A DNA stretch of 64,000 bases from Byssochlamys sp. IMV 00236 (lineage: Eukaryota > Ascomycota > Eurotiomycetes > Eurotiales > Thermoascaceae): NCBI GenBank assembly GCA_001931875.2, contig MSJH02000578.1, positions 124,001-188,000 of the forward strand, in the 5' to 3' direction. Below are positions 49,921 to 60,947 of the stretch, one piece after another. Numbering within the stretch: position 1 is the first letter of the stretch; every line of letters begins with the position of its first letter. The translations under genes and the position numbers were made by a program. The notes beneath the pieces are model-generated. The model saw nothing but the letters and a program-made list of their open reading frames with translations. It had not been told where the DNA came from and made no database searches.

Positions 49921-51196
49921 ATGCTTGAAGTTATCATCCGCCCCGGTCCCAAGACGGAGGTTATCGGCTCCGATATCCCTGTGCCAAATGATGACCAGGT
50001 CGTCATCAAGGTCGTGGTGTCTGGCAGCAATCCTAAAGACTGGAAGGTACCGGAGTGGAGAGGTATGACCATCAACCAAGGTGATGATATTGCTGGTATC
50101 GTGCACCAGGTTGGGAAAAATGTAACGGAGTTCAAGGTAAGTCGTTGTGCATTATGAACTCGGTATTTATAGAGTCTGATCCGCACCAATTCTGCGGGTG
50201 TCTCAGGTACTAACCTTATAACATTCATCTATAGCCTGGAGACCGTGTTGCTGCTTTCCATGAAATGATGGCTCCCGGTGGTAGCTATGCGGAATATGCG
50301 GTCGCATGGGCGGACACAACGTTCCATATCCCGGCCAAGATTTCCTTTGAGGGTAAGCATAGATATTTGACCCATAACTACTGTCTTGGAACTTATACTG
50401 ATTCTGTCCTTAGAGGCTGCTACTATCCCGTATGTCGTTATGTCTCTAGATAATCCCCACTTCACCTCGCCTTCAAGCTCCTAACAGCTATCAATGCAGT
50501 CTGGCAGGTATGACTGCCGCACTTGGTCTCTTCGCTCGTCTGCAGCTTCCCGACCCATGGACCCCCGCGCGCTCTCCCACCCCGTTGATTGTCTATGGTG
50601 GATCGACCGCCGTGGGCTCGTTCGCTCTGAAACTTGCCGTGAAGGCCAACATCCACCCACTGATTGTGGTGGCTGGCTCCGGCGCTTCGCACGTTGAGAC
50701 CCTCATCGACCGCTCGAAGGGTGACACCATCGTCGACTACCGCAATGGTGCTGACGCCGTCCTTGAGGGAATCAAGAATGCTCTGCGTGCTGGCGGCCAT
50801 GAATCAGTCAAGTACGCACTCGACGCCGTGTCTGAAAAGGGTAGTATCCAGAATATTGCGAAGGTCATTGACCCGCATGGAAACGCCACCTTCGTCCTAC
50901 CATACCAGGATGCGGAGAAGGAATTCCCAGAGACGGTAAGACTCTCCATGACGATGGTAGGTAGCGTGCATGGCCAGGGGACCGGGGAGGGAGATAAGGA
51001 TTTTGGTTATGTGTATTTCCGTTATTTTGGAAAGGGCCTCGCGGAAGGCTGGTTTACGGGCCATCCGTATGAAGTACGCAAGGGTGGCCTGGAGGGTGTT
51101 GAGGCAGCTTTGCAGGATCTGAAGGCTGGCAAGGCGAGTGCTGTCAAGTATGTGTTCAGGATTAGGGACACGCCCGGCCTCGAGGCAGCCAAATAA
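49921..51196 (+). CDS. Zinc-free medium-chain reductase (quinone/enoyl reductase, ToxD-like)
   Basis: This is a medium-chain dehydrogenase/reductase that probably uses NADPH to reduce an activated double bond or quinone; the substrate is unknown. Exons are 49921-50136, 50235-50352, 50414-50429 and 50500-51196, giving 348 residues. The third exon has only 16 bases and rebuilds FEEAATIPLAGMTAALGLF, the strongly conserved block before the Rossmann fold. The GroES-like N-terminal domain includes SGSNPKDWK and GDDIAGIVHQVGKNV; the cofactor domain has VYGGSTAVGSFALKLA. The catalytic and structural zinc ligands of alcohol dehydrogenases are absent, which places it with trans-enoyl reductases and quinone oxidoreductases often found beside polyketide genes. 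It converges on the AsaB-type gene 190 bases downstream, so the two may share a pathway. Confidence 0.88.
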
Positions 51197-51384
51197 CTAG
51201 AACTGTGGGGTTGAGGTCTCACTACCGAATCGTGGAACTATGTTCCATTTTGCGATATGTGTGTACATGCTGGTAATGTCATTTCGTTTTGCCTCATGCT
51301 TCCTAGTTCAAAACCAGAAACTATACTGTATTTTATAGTACCTGATTTTATTGCTCCCCTCCTGCCCGTAGGTGGGTTGCTAAA

Positions 51385-52293
51385 TCAAGAACTCCCCTCC
51401 GGCATAAATGCAAACATCTTGATCTCAATACTCTCTCGAGCTTTGGCATTTGCATACTCCGGGTCGATGAAAGCACAATGCGCCAGAGTCACACCTCCAT
51501 TTCCCGTCTCCTTACTGTCAAACTGCTTAAACACCAACGGTTCCGACGGCTCCTGATGCGAAAGGTAGAACCACTTGTGTTTATCATTATAGACGACACT
51601 ACCAAACTCATTCCTGCCGTGAGGAAATATCAGTCGATTAACCATCCAATCCGTCTCTGGATCCACTGAGGTCCAGTCACAGACCGTCAAAGGATCGCGG
51701 GTGATGGTCTTCAGGGGCCGCCACACATTAATGATGCAGAACCGGCCTTTCGTGAGCTGTTCTCTTTCTGCTGGGTCTTTTACATTCACTTCGAGGTGAT
51801 GCAGAGCCCCGGGAACTGTGAAGTCAGAATGCACAATGTAAGCTGGGGCGCGGCTATCCCCCCGCTTGGCAGTATCAGTTGCCTTGCAGCGAATGCGATG
51901 GGCAAATACGATAGTCTTTGTAGCACCAGTCCTGTCCAATGATTAGTCCAATATCTTTCATAGGATGGCGAGACGAGACACTCACAATTTCTGGACCAAT
52001 GTTTCGGTTTCTGGAATCAGGAGAGCAGCGACTACGTCCTCATTCGAACAGTCCTTCAGTCCAGGAACTTCGTGATAGATATACTGAAACCCATTGCGAT
52101 CGAGGGTGAAGTCGTTCTCCTGGCCGCGAATATCATGGATTGTGACTGGGTGGGTGGTCCTCAAACTCTCGAGAGCATTGAACCTCTCTTCCCCGCCAGG
52201 AGTGGTGAAGTCTGTGCTAATGACCTTGCCAGGGGCGGGTTTCCAGTACACAAGCTCTGTTGTGACGTCCGTTCTGCAAGTTGTGGCAGCCAT
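51385..52293 (-). CDS. CmcJ/AsaB/NvfI-family oxygenase or desaturase
   Basis: Minus-strand exons are 52293-51986 and 51931-51385, giving 284 residues, the usual size of this family. The family includes 2-oxoglutarate-dependent-like hydroxylases and desaturases of secondary metabolism (AsaB in aspergillic acid, NvfI-type enzymes); some members are annotated as GA4 desaturase or methyltransferase. Visible family motifs are DRNGFQYIYHEV in the first exon, then YIVHSDFTVPGA, FCIINVWRPLKTITRDPLTVCDW, and near the end KWFYLSHQEPSEPLVFKQFDS with THCAF-like TLAHCAFIDP. The candidate metal-binding His-Asp pair is in HSDFT. The start chosen is ATG at 52293, the first in frame. It converges with the reductase gene and has no polyketide or peptide synthase nearby. 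Confidence 0.85.
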
Positions 52294-52703
52294 AGCCGTT
52301 CTCTTTTTCTTGTTTTCCAATGGTCCGAGTTAACAAGACACTTCAGGTACCTATTTTGTGATTCAAAATAGGTACATAGGGCAAGACGTAATATCGAAAG
52401 TGAATTGACATATTCCTCGTTGTAAAAGCTAGGCTAAAGCAGTGTTTGCTGTAGACAAGGAGGGGGTCCTTAGTTAATTCGTCCTTGAAGCCAATGAGAA
52501 ACCTGATTATAAGTAGCATGCAAGTAGTTTGCCGTATTCGTATTCGCATTCGGAAAGAATACTGAATTCAGGAACACTTGAAGCTTTCGCATATACTACC
52601 TGACAAGTCTATCTGGACAGGATTTCTAGAAAACAAAATTACGCATAAACTTTTCCTTTCGTTTTGTTATTAGGTAGTGGTTTCAGCCGTGACTTCTCAT
52701 CAT
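52294..52703. other. Short intergenic region upstream of the AsaB-type gene
   Basis: About 410 bases hold the promoter of the AsaB-type gene and the 3' flank of argB. It contains GGTACCTATTTTG with its near inverse CAAAATAGGTACATAG at about 52348-52378, which can form a hairpin. No gene is seen. Confidence 0.65.
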
Positions 52704-53837
52704 CTATTCGATCTTTCCCTTATTAACCACGAAGCCCTCCAGGGCAGAGATGGCCGCCCACAATCGGTTCTCTGCCTCTGGGAAAACAAGAGAGCGTCTG
52801 CTGTAGAAGACTTCGTCGCTGACTTCTTCTGGGTGGCGTGGCAGACAGTGCATGAACTTCCAGCCCTCCTTGGCTCCTCCCCGTTTGGCAAGTTCTGAAG
52901 TGATCTGGAAACCCTCAAATGCCTTCATTCTCTTGACCTTTTCTTCCTCCTGTCCCATGGACACCCAGGTGTCTGTCACGAGAATATCCGCATCCTTCAC
53001 TGCCTCCTCGGGAACATTCGTCTGAATGAGCTTTCCGGGAGAGCTGACTCCTGCACCGGCCTGCTTGATGATTTCAAGCATGGAAGCAGGAATTTCATAC
53101 CCCTTTGGTGTCGCCACTGCGAGATCGACACCCATCTTGGCCGCTCCAATTGCCATATCGAAGAGCACGTTGTTCGCATCACCAACCCAGGCAACCTTCA
53201 GGCCCTCCAGGCCCAGGCTGGAGAGACCGGCCTTGCCTGTCGTAGGAAACGTCTCGTGAATGGTCAAGAAGTCCGCGATAATCTGGAGCGGATGGAACGA
53301 ATCGCAAAGGGCGTTGATGACCGGGACCGTAGAGTGCTTCGCGAGATCGGCCACATCAGAGTGCTTTGCAACACGGGCGACAATGCACGACACCATCGAC
53401 GACACCACTACTGAGGTATCGTACGATGACTCATTGACCCCAAGCTGAATATCGTCCTTCCCCAAGAACATGGGGTGGCCGCCCATTTGAACCACCGCTC
53501 CTTCCGTAGAAACCCTGGTCCTGGTACTTCGCTTGTTGAAGATCATGGCGACCGTCTTGCCTGACAGAGAACCCAGGAGATTCCTCGGAATTGATCCCGA
53601 CTTGATGGCTTTTTTGTGGGCCGAGGCATTGCGGACAAGTGTAGCGAATTCGGCCGGTGTGAGGTCGGCGATTGAGAGCAGATGCCTAGGAGCGAAAGGA
53701 GAGGTGGGAGGTGTCGACGGGGAGGAATATTGTCGCAATTGACGAGCTCGGACAGCTCGAGAAAGCTGGTTGTTGCTGGTCAATCGATTTACATTGTGCA
53801 GACCATTGCGTGCTGCGACGTGCAGACTGCAAGCCAT
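52704..53837 (-). CDS. argB: Ornithine carbamoyltransferase, mitochondrial
   Basis: The enzyme converts ornithine and carbamoyl phosphate to citrulline in the mitochondrial arm of arginine synthesis. It is a single minus-strand exon of 377 residues. The first ATG of the frame (53837) starts a basic, Ser-rich, acid-poor N-terminus (MACSLHVAARNGLHNVNRL) that fits a mitochondrial targeting peptide of about 37 residues. Family motifs are intact: STRTR at 104-108 for carbamoyl phosphate, HPLQIIADF, VAWVGDANNVLFD and DTWVSMGQE for ornithine, and FMHCLPRHPEEV with the catalytic Cys. Length is close to Aspergillus ArgB. It is divergent from the TAG1-like gene over 474 bases. A TGAGTCT sequence 63 bases upstream resembles the CpcA/Gcn4 element expected for an arginine gene. 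The longer open frame to 53927 lacks an ATG. Confidence 0.96.
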   Translation of the reverse strand: MACSLHVAARNGLHNVNRLTSNNQLSRAVRARQLRQYSSPSTPPTSPFAPRHLLSIADLTPAEFATLVRNASAHKKAIKSGSIPRNLLGSLSGKTVAMIFNKRSTRTRVSTEGAVVQMGGHPMFLGKDDIQLGVNESSYDTSVVVSSMVSCIVARVAKHSDVADLAKHSTVPVINALCDSFHPLQIIADFLTIHETFPTTGKAGLSSLGLEGLKVAWVGDANNVLFDMAIGAAKMGVDLAVATPKGYEIPASMLEIIKQAGAGVSSPGKLIQTNVPEEAVKDADILVTDTWVSMGQEEEKVKRMKAFEGFQITSELAKRGGAKEGWKFMHCLPRHPEEVSDEVFYSRRSLVFPEAENRLWAAISALEGFVVNKGKIE

Positions 53838-54311
53838 TGTGGATGCGCAAGAATTGTAACGCTTTTTCCCTGCGTGGAATGGTTGAAAGCACCCAAGAGT
53901 GAGTCTGAGAAAACCAAAAGATAGCAAAGTCGGGATGTGAGCCGATATGACACAAGTTCACATTCAATTGATACGGTAAATAATAATAATTACAGTACCA
54001 ACACAATACGAACCGGTTACCGCTTGTTGGCCCGAGCGGCCGCTAAACCGTGGGGACGTCATCTCCAGGTCCAGTAACCTTACGGGGCCCGTACAAAAGA
54101 GGCTTGGCGAGGTCGGCCGTCGTAGATAAGTACTAGAAGGCCTAGATTACATCTGCCTCAGGTACTTACAACGTCCCTCTCCGTTGTCACCGTCTGTCAT
54201 CGACTCTTCCATCATCCAACGTTTCTTGGAATAATGTGAAGCATCTCCCGTCTTTTGAAACAGGTCCAGATCCTCTCTGAGTCGGACCCCGCTAATCCAC
54301 CTTCAACCATT
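53838..54311. promoter_or_regulatory. Shared divergent promoter of argB and the TAG1-like gene
   Basis: A 474-base region between two divergent starts. On the argB side, TGAGTCT at 53900-53906 is one base from the TGASTCA cross-pathway (CpcA/Gcn4) consensus. A GC-rich stretch with GGCCCGAGCGGCCGC lies at about 54030. No other gene is seen. Confidence 0.55.
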
Positions 54312-57227
54312 ATGACTGACGACGACGCAAACGCGCCCCTGCTGGACAGGGCATCACGATCACCCTCACCTCAGCGTTCTATGAGGTCTAATCGATCTGG
54401 GCATCAACAACAACCGAGTCCTTTCGTTCCATCCACAGAATCGACGCCCCTCTTGCTACATCACGACGATGGAGCATCCCAATACGGTTCAGCACTTGAA
54501 GCAAGGCCCTCACCGCCAGCCTCGAGAGACTCTTCGCTTTGTCGAACGACCGACCAATCCAAAGCTCACCGGCGGTTGCCAACATATCTAGCTATAGCTG
54601 TCTTAAGTGCGACTATTATCGCCATCCTCGTTCTTGGTTTTGTTATGCCGGCTGCCGTCAAGGAATATGCCGAACAAGCAGTTGTCTTCAAACCTACTAA
54701 TCTGTCCATCCATTCATCTACTGCAGACGGCGTGAGAGCTAGAGTGCAAGGAAATTTCGTCCTGGATGCATCTCGTGTGCGGAAGAAGTCTGTTCGAGAC
54801 CTTGGTCGGTTTGGCACATGGATCGCAAGGGAAGTCGAAGCGGATGAATCCGAGGTGCAAGTGTACCTGCCCGAGTACGGTAACGTGCTTATTGGAACCG
54901 CATATGTACCCTCCATCAAGGCCAATGTCAGAAATGGTCATGTCAATCACATCGACTTTCTCACCGATTTGGTGGCTGGTGATATTGCCGGCATTCGACC
55001 CATTGCCAACGACTGGTTGGCGGGAAGGCTAGGTCAACTACGCTTCAAAGCGACCGCAGCCGTTACCCTAAGTTCGGGTCTGCTCAGTCTAGGCACTCAG
55101 GTTCTGTCTGATGTCGTTACATTTTCAGGTAGGTCGTCCAGTCAACGGTTACCTCTGCGTATAGGACTAATTTCCCAAACAGGCCGCGACCTGCCCCAGT
55201 TTCCGGAATTCAATATCACGAAGCTTAATGTCCATGAGGCAAAGATACCTGGAAACAAACAAGCAATGGCCGTTGATGTCTCAGCCACTGTGCTGAATAG
55301 TTATCCGTTCAAGCTCACTGTCCCGCCTCTTGGTTTCGATATCTTGGTGCCGAATTGCTCGCCAGGAGACCCTTATATCTTAGTGGCCGATGCCATCACA
55401 GACACAGTCCATATTCAACCAAAACAACCTACCGCTCTTGACGTCAGTGGACTGATCCATAATCTACCCGTCGAATTGACCAAAGTCTGCCCAGGACAGA
55501 AGAGTTCTCCGCTGGATTTGCTCGTGGCAAATTATATCCAGGGCTTGGAGACAACCATCTTTGTTCGCGGAGCGGATTCTCCGTCAGACGAGACTCCCAC
55601 TTGGATAGTGGACCTAATGAAAAGTGTTATAGTACCTTTGCCATTCGCGGGGCATGCATTTGACAACCTGATCAAGAACTTTTCAATGACGAATGTGCAT
55701 TTTAGCCTTCCAGATCCCCTAGCTGAGCCAGGGAGTCCTGAAGCTCAGCCGAAGATATCGGCCTTCGTCAATGTCCTAATCAATTTGCCCGAGCAAATGA
55801 ATTTTGCTGTGGATATACCCCGCGTACGTGCTAATGCGGATGTCTTCTATCATGGAAACAAGCTTGGATTTCTAGATCTGAAGAAGTGGCAGCCTGCGAA
55901 CGCTACTCGTCTTGAAGGTTCCGACGGGCCCCCTAGCCTGCTGGTAGTATTCGATATCAAAGATGCACCGCTCCATGTTACAGATGAGGATGTATTCACC
56001 GAAGCTATACAGGCTTTGATCTTTGGAGGACAGCCTATTTCCCTCAAGGTGGCTGCAGATGTTGATGCGGAGGTGAAGACGGCATTGGGGCAGTTTCTGA
56101 TACGCAAGATACCTGCTGAAGGCAAGATCAATGTGAAGCGTAAGTCGAGGTCGACTGACTTGAAGACCCTCACGACTGAACATCCTTTAGCTCCATACGG
56201 TCAGTCTTTATCTGACATAAACCCCCGCGTCGAATCCCTGAAACTTCTACACACGACGGAAACGTCTGTTCTAGTTCAGGCAATGGTCAACTTCACGAAC
56301 CCGACAAAGTATGCGGCGATGATCCCCCTGGCCGACGTGCTCCTGTCATACAATGGAACAGGAGTCGCACATTTGATTATGCGAAACGTCTCTGTTGTTC
56401 CTGGATCAAATTCTGGTGTTCCTCTAGAGCTCCTCTGGAGTCCATTCGATTCAAATGGCACTGATGGGATAGCAGCTGGTAGAGACATGCTGTCACAATA
56501 CGTTTCAGGTCGGTATCTTTGGGATATATTTTTCTTGGGTTAAGTGACTAAATTATCTTAGGAATGAACACTACTGTGACGCTCCAGAGCCACGAGGGTA
56601 CTATACCTGCGCTACCGCAGCTTGGCCGAGCGTTTTCCGAATTGCGACTAGATCTTCAAGTTCCCAGGCTTCGGTTACCGGGTGCACCACGCGATGACGA
56701 TGACGATCCTGATGCTGATGATGGACCCCATTTCATCAAGGATGCAACGGTACTGTCTTCTTTCCTCGCTACTTCAGCCTTCTAGCGATTCTAACCAGTG
56801 TATACCGGTGGGGTGTCCCTCTTGTCACCACATTTGACCATTCCAGTCTAAATCACGACAGCAAGCTAACATCTATGCTTGATAGTTTCATCTGTGGACA
56901 TCAACCGCTGTTTTTACGCTGCTCTCACCGTTCGCTGAGACCACTGTATTTGTGACTTCGGTCGATGCGGTAGCTTTCTACAACCATACAGAAGCCCTTG
57001 CGAAGATTCTTTATCAACTTCCTTTTGCAGTTCCGCCCGGCGAGTCAGAGACTCCAAGGCTCCCTGTCGATTTAAACGTGAATGATGCTGGTCTTGATGT
57101 TTTGAAAAGAGCTCTGGGTGGTACACTACGGATGGATGCTCTTGCGAAGATAGGCGTTAGGATGGGGGAATACCAGACAGTTATATTATACAAGGGTAAA
57201 GGTATTGGAGCGAAAGTCAGGATATAG
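54312..57227 (+). CDS. TAG1/YLR173W-like vacuolar single-pass membrane protein
   Basis: Exons are 54312-55128, 55183-56139, 56191-56508, 56562-56749 and 56886-57227, giving 873 residues. The N-terminal 95 residues are polar and Ser/Pro-rich. A single membrane span (YLAIAVLSATIIAILVLGFV) lies at about 96-118, followed by a large beta-rich lumenal region with repeated late-embryogenesis-like modules (for example FPEFNITKLNVHEAK, GLIHNLPVELT). In Saccharomyces the homologue is Tag1, a vacuolar protein that helps terminate autophagy; Aspergillus homologues are commonly labelled 'pre-rRNA processing protein', which is probably wrong. Introns of 54 and 51 bases are multiples of three without stops, so the unspliced frame stays open. 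I favour splicing because both have GTAGGT/GTAAGT donors and restore conserved-looking sequence. The last donor (GTACTG) is weaker. Confidence 0.82.
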
Positions 57228-59151
57228 CGCTGGTTCGTTATGATTTGCGGAATATCCCCGCCATTGTTCTTCAGGGAGGGGTTATTGGAGTATAGGGATA
57301 GGACAATTATCTAGCTCAGTTGGTTTTCTCTTCGCGGATATTTCATCCGCGACATGGCAAATATTAGATTGCGTCGATTGATTGCTTATGAGGTACCAAT
57401 TCACAGACTCTAGGTTATTGTGCCAGATCCTCGGAGCGGTTTCAGCTTCAATTTCTTTCATGATCTATAAGACATTCTCCTCCCCATTTTGCCTAACGAG
57501 ATTCCCACTGTCACTTCAGTAACTAGTATGATGCTGAGGTGGCTCGTCTTGTCTTTTAATTCGACAACACCGTCGATCAACGAAGCAGCTATACAACGCA
57601 CCATCGACTCGTACCTATCATCGCTCACCCCGTGGTCTCGGATGGCTGGAAAGAACGGTCTTGGAACAAACTCCTCGTTCTATCGCCTTTGACCAGAAAT
57701 TGGACCTCAACCTCATTACTAACCATCACAGAACATCCAATCTCCTTGACCCGGAACTTCTGCGGAAACTAATTACCTCTCTGTAGGTATCGGACGGGAC
57801 GCGCCTATCTCCGCTTGCCGAGGCTGCGCAGTCCCCAGGATCTTTCGTTTTCAATTTTCCCTGCCTGCTAGCATCTACTCATAGATATGGTAGGTACAGG
57901 AGTGTTACTCTTGTCCTACGTACGTGCACGTTTCTGTGTTCTCTTTGACGTCGTTGACGGGGGCTGTCTCTATAACATGAGGATGCCGCGTACTGATAAT
58001 GTAATAGTGGATACATTTTCGATTCGGTGTCTAGATATTGCTGTATTATATGCCGTGTCAGTATTTATCTAGGTCCAAATTGCGATACTTCGTCGCCGCA
58101 TCGCCCTAGCATTACTCCTTGAATCTACTTACATCGTCCTCGGACCTATATATCTATGAACTTCACCGATGCAAACTAACAGAACGAGGTACACTTGTTA
58201 CAGCCGGAGGCAAGTTGAGGTTTCGATAGCTGGCGGTGATACAGTGTGATGAGTCCCGCGTATAACTGTTTGCCTCATGGCAACTCCTCATAAAAAGGTC
58301 AAGTTTACCGAATTAATGTTGCACAGTCATTTGATCGATGCATTAGAGCTACTGCCCATGGCAAGAAAGCCTGGGATCATATGAAGACCAACTTGGTCAT
58401 CTTCATATCCGAGAGCCAACCGGGTCTGCAGGGAGCGCTTATTGTTTGCCATATCACCTGTTCTCCTATAAGGAAATAGCCGCTGGACACCCGTGCATGA
58501 CATGGCAAATGCCTTGGCCAATTGCCGCTCAAGTTCCACAGCATTTCAAATCTACCGGGGGAACGTTGGTGTTCCGCAAGGCAAGCGCGATATGGTACAC
58601 TTGCCGGAATGATATCGGATCTCTATATATTTGCTGTTATGATCCATGTCATGAACTGTTCTTACTGATAAAGATTTGACTCCTTTGTGGATTTACTGCT
58701 TCGTCATTCCGATAACTTTGTAACCGTTCCCATTGATTCAACAGCTTCTTGTGAGAAACTTAACAAGTATTCTGTGTCTGAAGACCTGAGTACATTCACA
58801 GCTACAGTCCAGGTCGACCTCATAAATGGGCTTGCACTGCGCCTTGTTCCATTCAATAGTGGACTTGTAGCCCGACAGAGTTAAGTCCATGATTTAAGCC
58901 ACAACTGTGGTAAGACCCTGTCTTCGCATTTTAAGGTACGTCCTAATGTCTTTGAAATATATCCTTAAGTTACTATTGAAGCGTCGTTTTACCCAGATAC
59001 TTAGTTAGGCTGACTATTGATCCCAGTTTCCAGTCAGACTCGTGATTACAGCTTCATTGTCGATTTGATATTTTTCGTGATCTAAACCGCATACCACCAA
59101 GCAATCAACTGCCTTATCAGGAATCTACAAGAGGCGGGCTTGAAAGCAAAC
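57228..59151. other. Intergenic region, no gene recognised
   Basis: About 1.9 kb after the TAG1-like gene. It holds a perfect 8-bp hairpin at 57332-57352 in the 3' flank and short frames without domains (for example 58687-58884). An A-box-like TAGCTCAGTTGG at 57312 lacks a matching B box and tRNA fold. Confidence 0.6.
57332..57352 (+). terminator. Hairpin in the 3' flank of the TAG1-like gene
   Basis: TCGCGGAT, loop ATTTC, ATCCGCGA: a perfect 8-bp stem about 105 bases after the stop codon. It may be a 3'-end or RNA-stability structure; the terminator label is a guess from position. Confidence 0.35.
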
Positions 59152-59289
59152 ATGTGTCACAAAATTATTCACTACGTATGTGGCGCTGTTGAGAAGGTCT
59201 TTTCGGAGACATGCAGCTGTTCGCGCAAGGCTGAGGAGAATTACAGTCAGCGCCACTGCGGCATCTGCGAGATTTGTACCAATGGCTAG
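59152..59289 (+). CDS. Small Cys-rich peptide (45 residues), MCxK type
   Basis: An uninterrupted frame of 45 codons starts MCHKIIHYVCG and ends with RHCGICEICTNG before TAG. It has seven Cys residues in an ordered layout: Cys2, an aromatic-CG pair at 10-11, a CSC pair at 21-23, and a final C-x2-C-x2-C cluster. This pattern resembles a common type of very short fungal Cys-rich, zinc-ribbon-like protein beginning MC-x-K/R with Tyr-x-Cys-Gly and a terminal C-x2-C. It has no signal peptide, so it is probably intracellular. Function is unknown. The surrounding 1.9 kb and 1.6 kb contain no other gene, and it could be the remnant of a longer one. Assignment is by pattern memory. Confidence 0.5.
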   Translation: MCHKIIHYVCGAVEKVFSETCSCSRKAEENYSQRHCGICEICTNG

Positions 59290-60947
59290 ATTATTATTGT
59301 CCAATTAGGTGAAGAATACATACGTCTACAAGTGGAGTGGCCCTGAGGTCAAGACATTTCGTGAAACATATCTTTGACCGAAGTCACGAAGCGCGCACTG
59401 CGCAGGGAACAAGTCGAGGGACATGGATCCTTTGTAAGGAAACAGCACATTCCTATTAAGCCTGTGTCTCAGTTCTCATAATGAAACTCTCTTATGGACT
59501 CGGTAACTCATATGTATTGTTTTTTCTCATTGCAGCTAACGCCGTGGCCTCATTCTATTACACCGTCTCTCTTCGGCGAGATGAACTTGTATGATTCAAG
59601 GAAACTAAATCATAATTTTAACGCGGTCTATTCGCTCTTTTATCAGCTGTTATGGTTGAACTTGGTAAATGGTAAATACAGCCACAAACTTACCATGTTA
59701 TTAGCTCCTATGAATTCGATGTAGACACCGGGAACATGCAAAGATTCTACATACCAAAGCAATTTTCTCGTAAGAAAGTATCAATATGTCCCTTTCAACT
59801 GCTGTTTGCAAGACTGAGCCGTTTGTGAAAGACTACTATTCCCTTTGACTCTTGAGATGGTTGGAGGCAGAAACTGAGACAGTGGGCGCGACCAACACTG
59901 GCCAGCAATCTGAACATTGATCAAAAGAGCGAGAGTATGACCGATTAGCCGGGGCGGAAGTCGATTTCACATCATAAAATTCTGACCAGGACCCTATGAT
60001 TCTGTCCAGCTAGGCTACCAGTCTTGCAAATATAACGGGCTCCGAATTCATTGAGACTATCTATAAGACGCCAATACGTCAATGCTTCGAATCACAACAA
60101 TGCTGCTCAGCGACATCCTTTAACAAGTCAGACAGGATATAATACTTAGTGCTCCTCTTCTCCTGTGTTTGTATAAAGTACGGTCGCGAATACTTTTCTC
60201 ACGTGGTGTTTCAGATGTGAGAAGGAAGCTGCATAACTAAGTAATCCCTCAGGTAGTTATCTCCGCTACGCCCAAATCAATTAATGCATGGACGAAGCAT
60301 GTTAACGGAGCTATGGCGCTTCTGGAGCTGTATAAATTAGAAAAATCCTATGGGCCTCCTCGACTTACTGCTTCTTTGCGCTAAAAAAAAAAGCGAAAGT
60401 GGAGTGTTTGTGTGGATCGTGGCCTACTTGCTTCACGGCCCTAGATAACTGGCTGTGTATGTACATCGAATAATGCCCATTCCTGCAAGCCCCCATCAAG
60501 ATGTCAGGGCAAGCAGTAGAGATCAAGCGTTCGCCTATAGCTGCTTGTGCTCGTCGACTAATAGAAATAATGGCCGAGTTGCGTCCTATATGCAAAGGAG
60601 GCATATATAGTTCATAGTTCATACGAAGAAAGCGGTGCTTCGCGGTGGTTACCGAGTTCCCTCCCAACATAACATGAAATAGTATGACTATTGCGCCAAA
60701 ATGTGCTGGATACGGTGCTGTGGCGGTTTATCAGACAGAAATAGTCGATTGATAAATAGATCCTCGAAAGAATGACTACGGCCGAGAGATCCTACAAAAT
60801 CTGCGTATTCGATCGCTTAACCGTCCGAGTTCCTATACTAGGTGGAAATTACGAGACATGAATGAAACAGAAGGATCTATCCCCGGCATGAATTACTAGT
60901 TGCTGAATACAAAAGAGAAAGATATCTGAATATTTGACACATGCTTT
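59290..60947. other. Intergenic region, no gene recognised
   Basis: About 1.66 kb up to the end of ilv6 on the other strand. Frames of up to 100 codons (for example 60365-60670, minus) have no recognisable domain. I see nothing else. Confidence 0.65.

Noticed and set aside
53838..53927. Extended N-terminus of ArgB up to 53927
   Set aside because: The extension begins with a non-ATG codon; the ATG at 53837 already gives a good mitochondrial presequence and normal length.
57312..57323. A-box-like TAGCTCAGTTGG suggesting a tRNA gene
   Set aside because: No B box of the GGTTCRANNCC type at the right distance and no acceptor, anticodon or T-arm pairing could be drawn.
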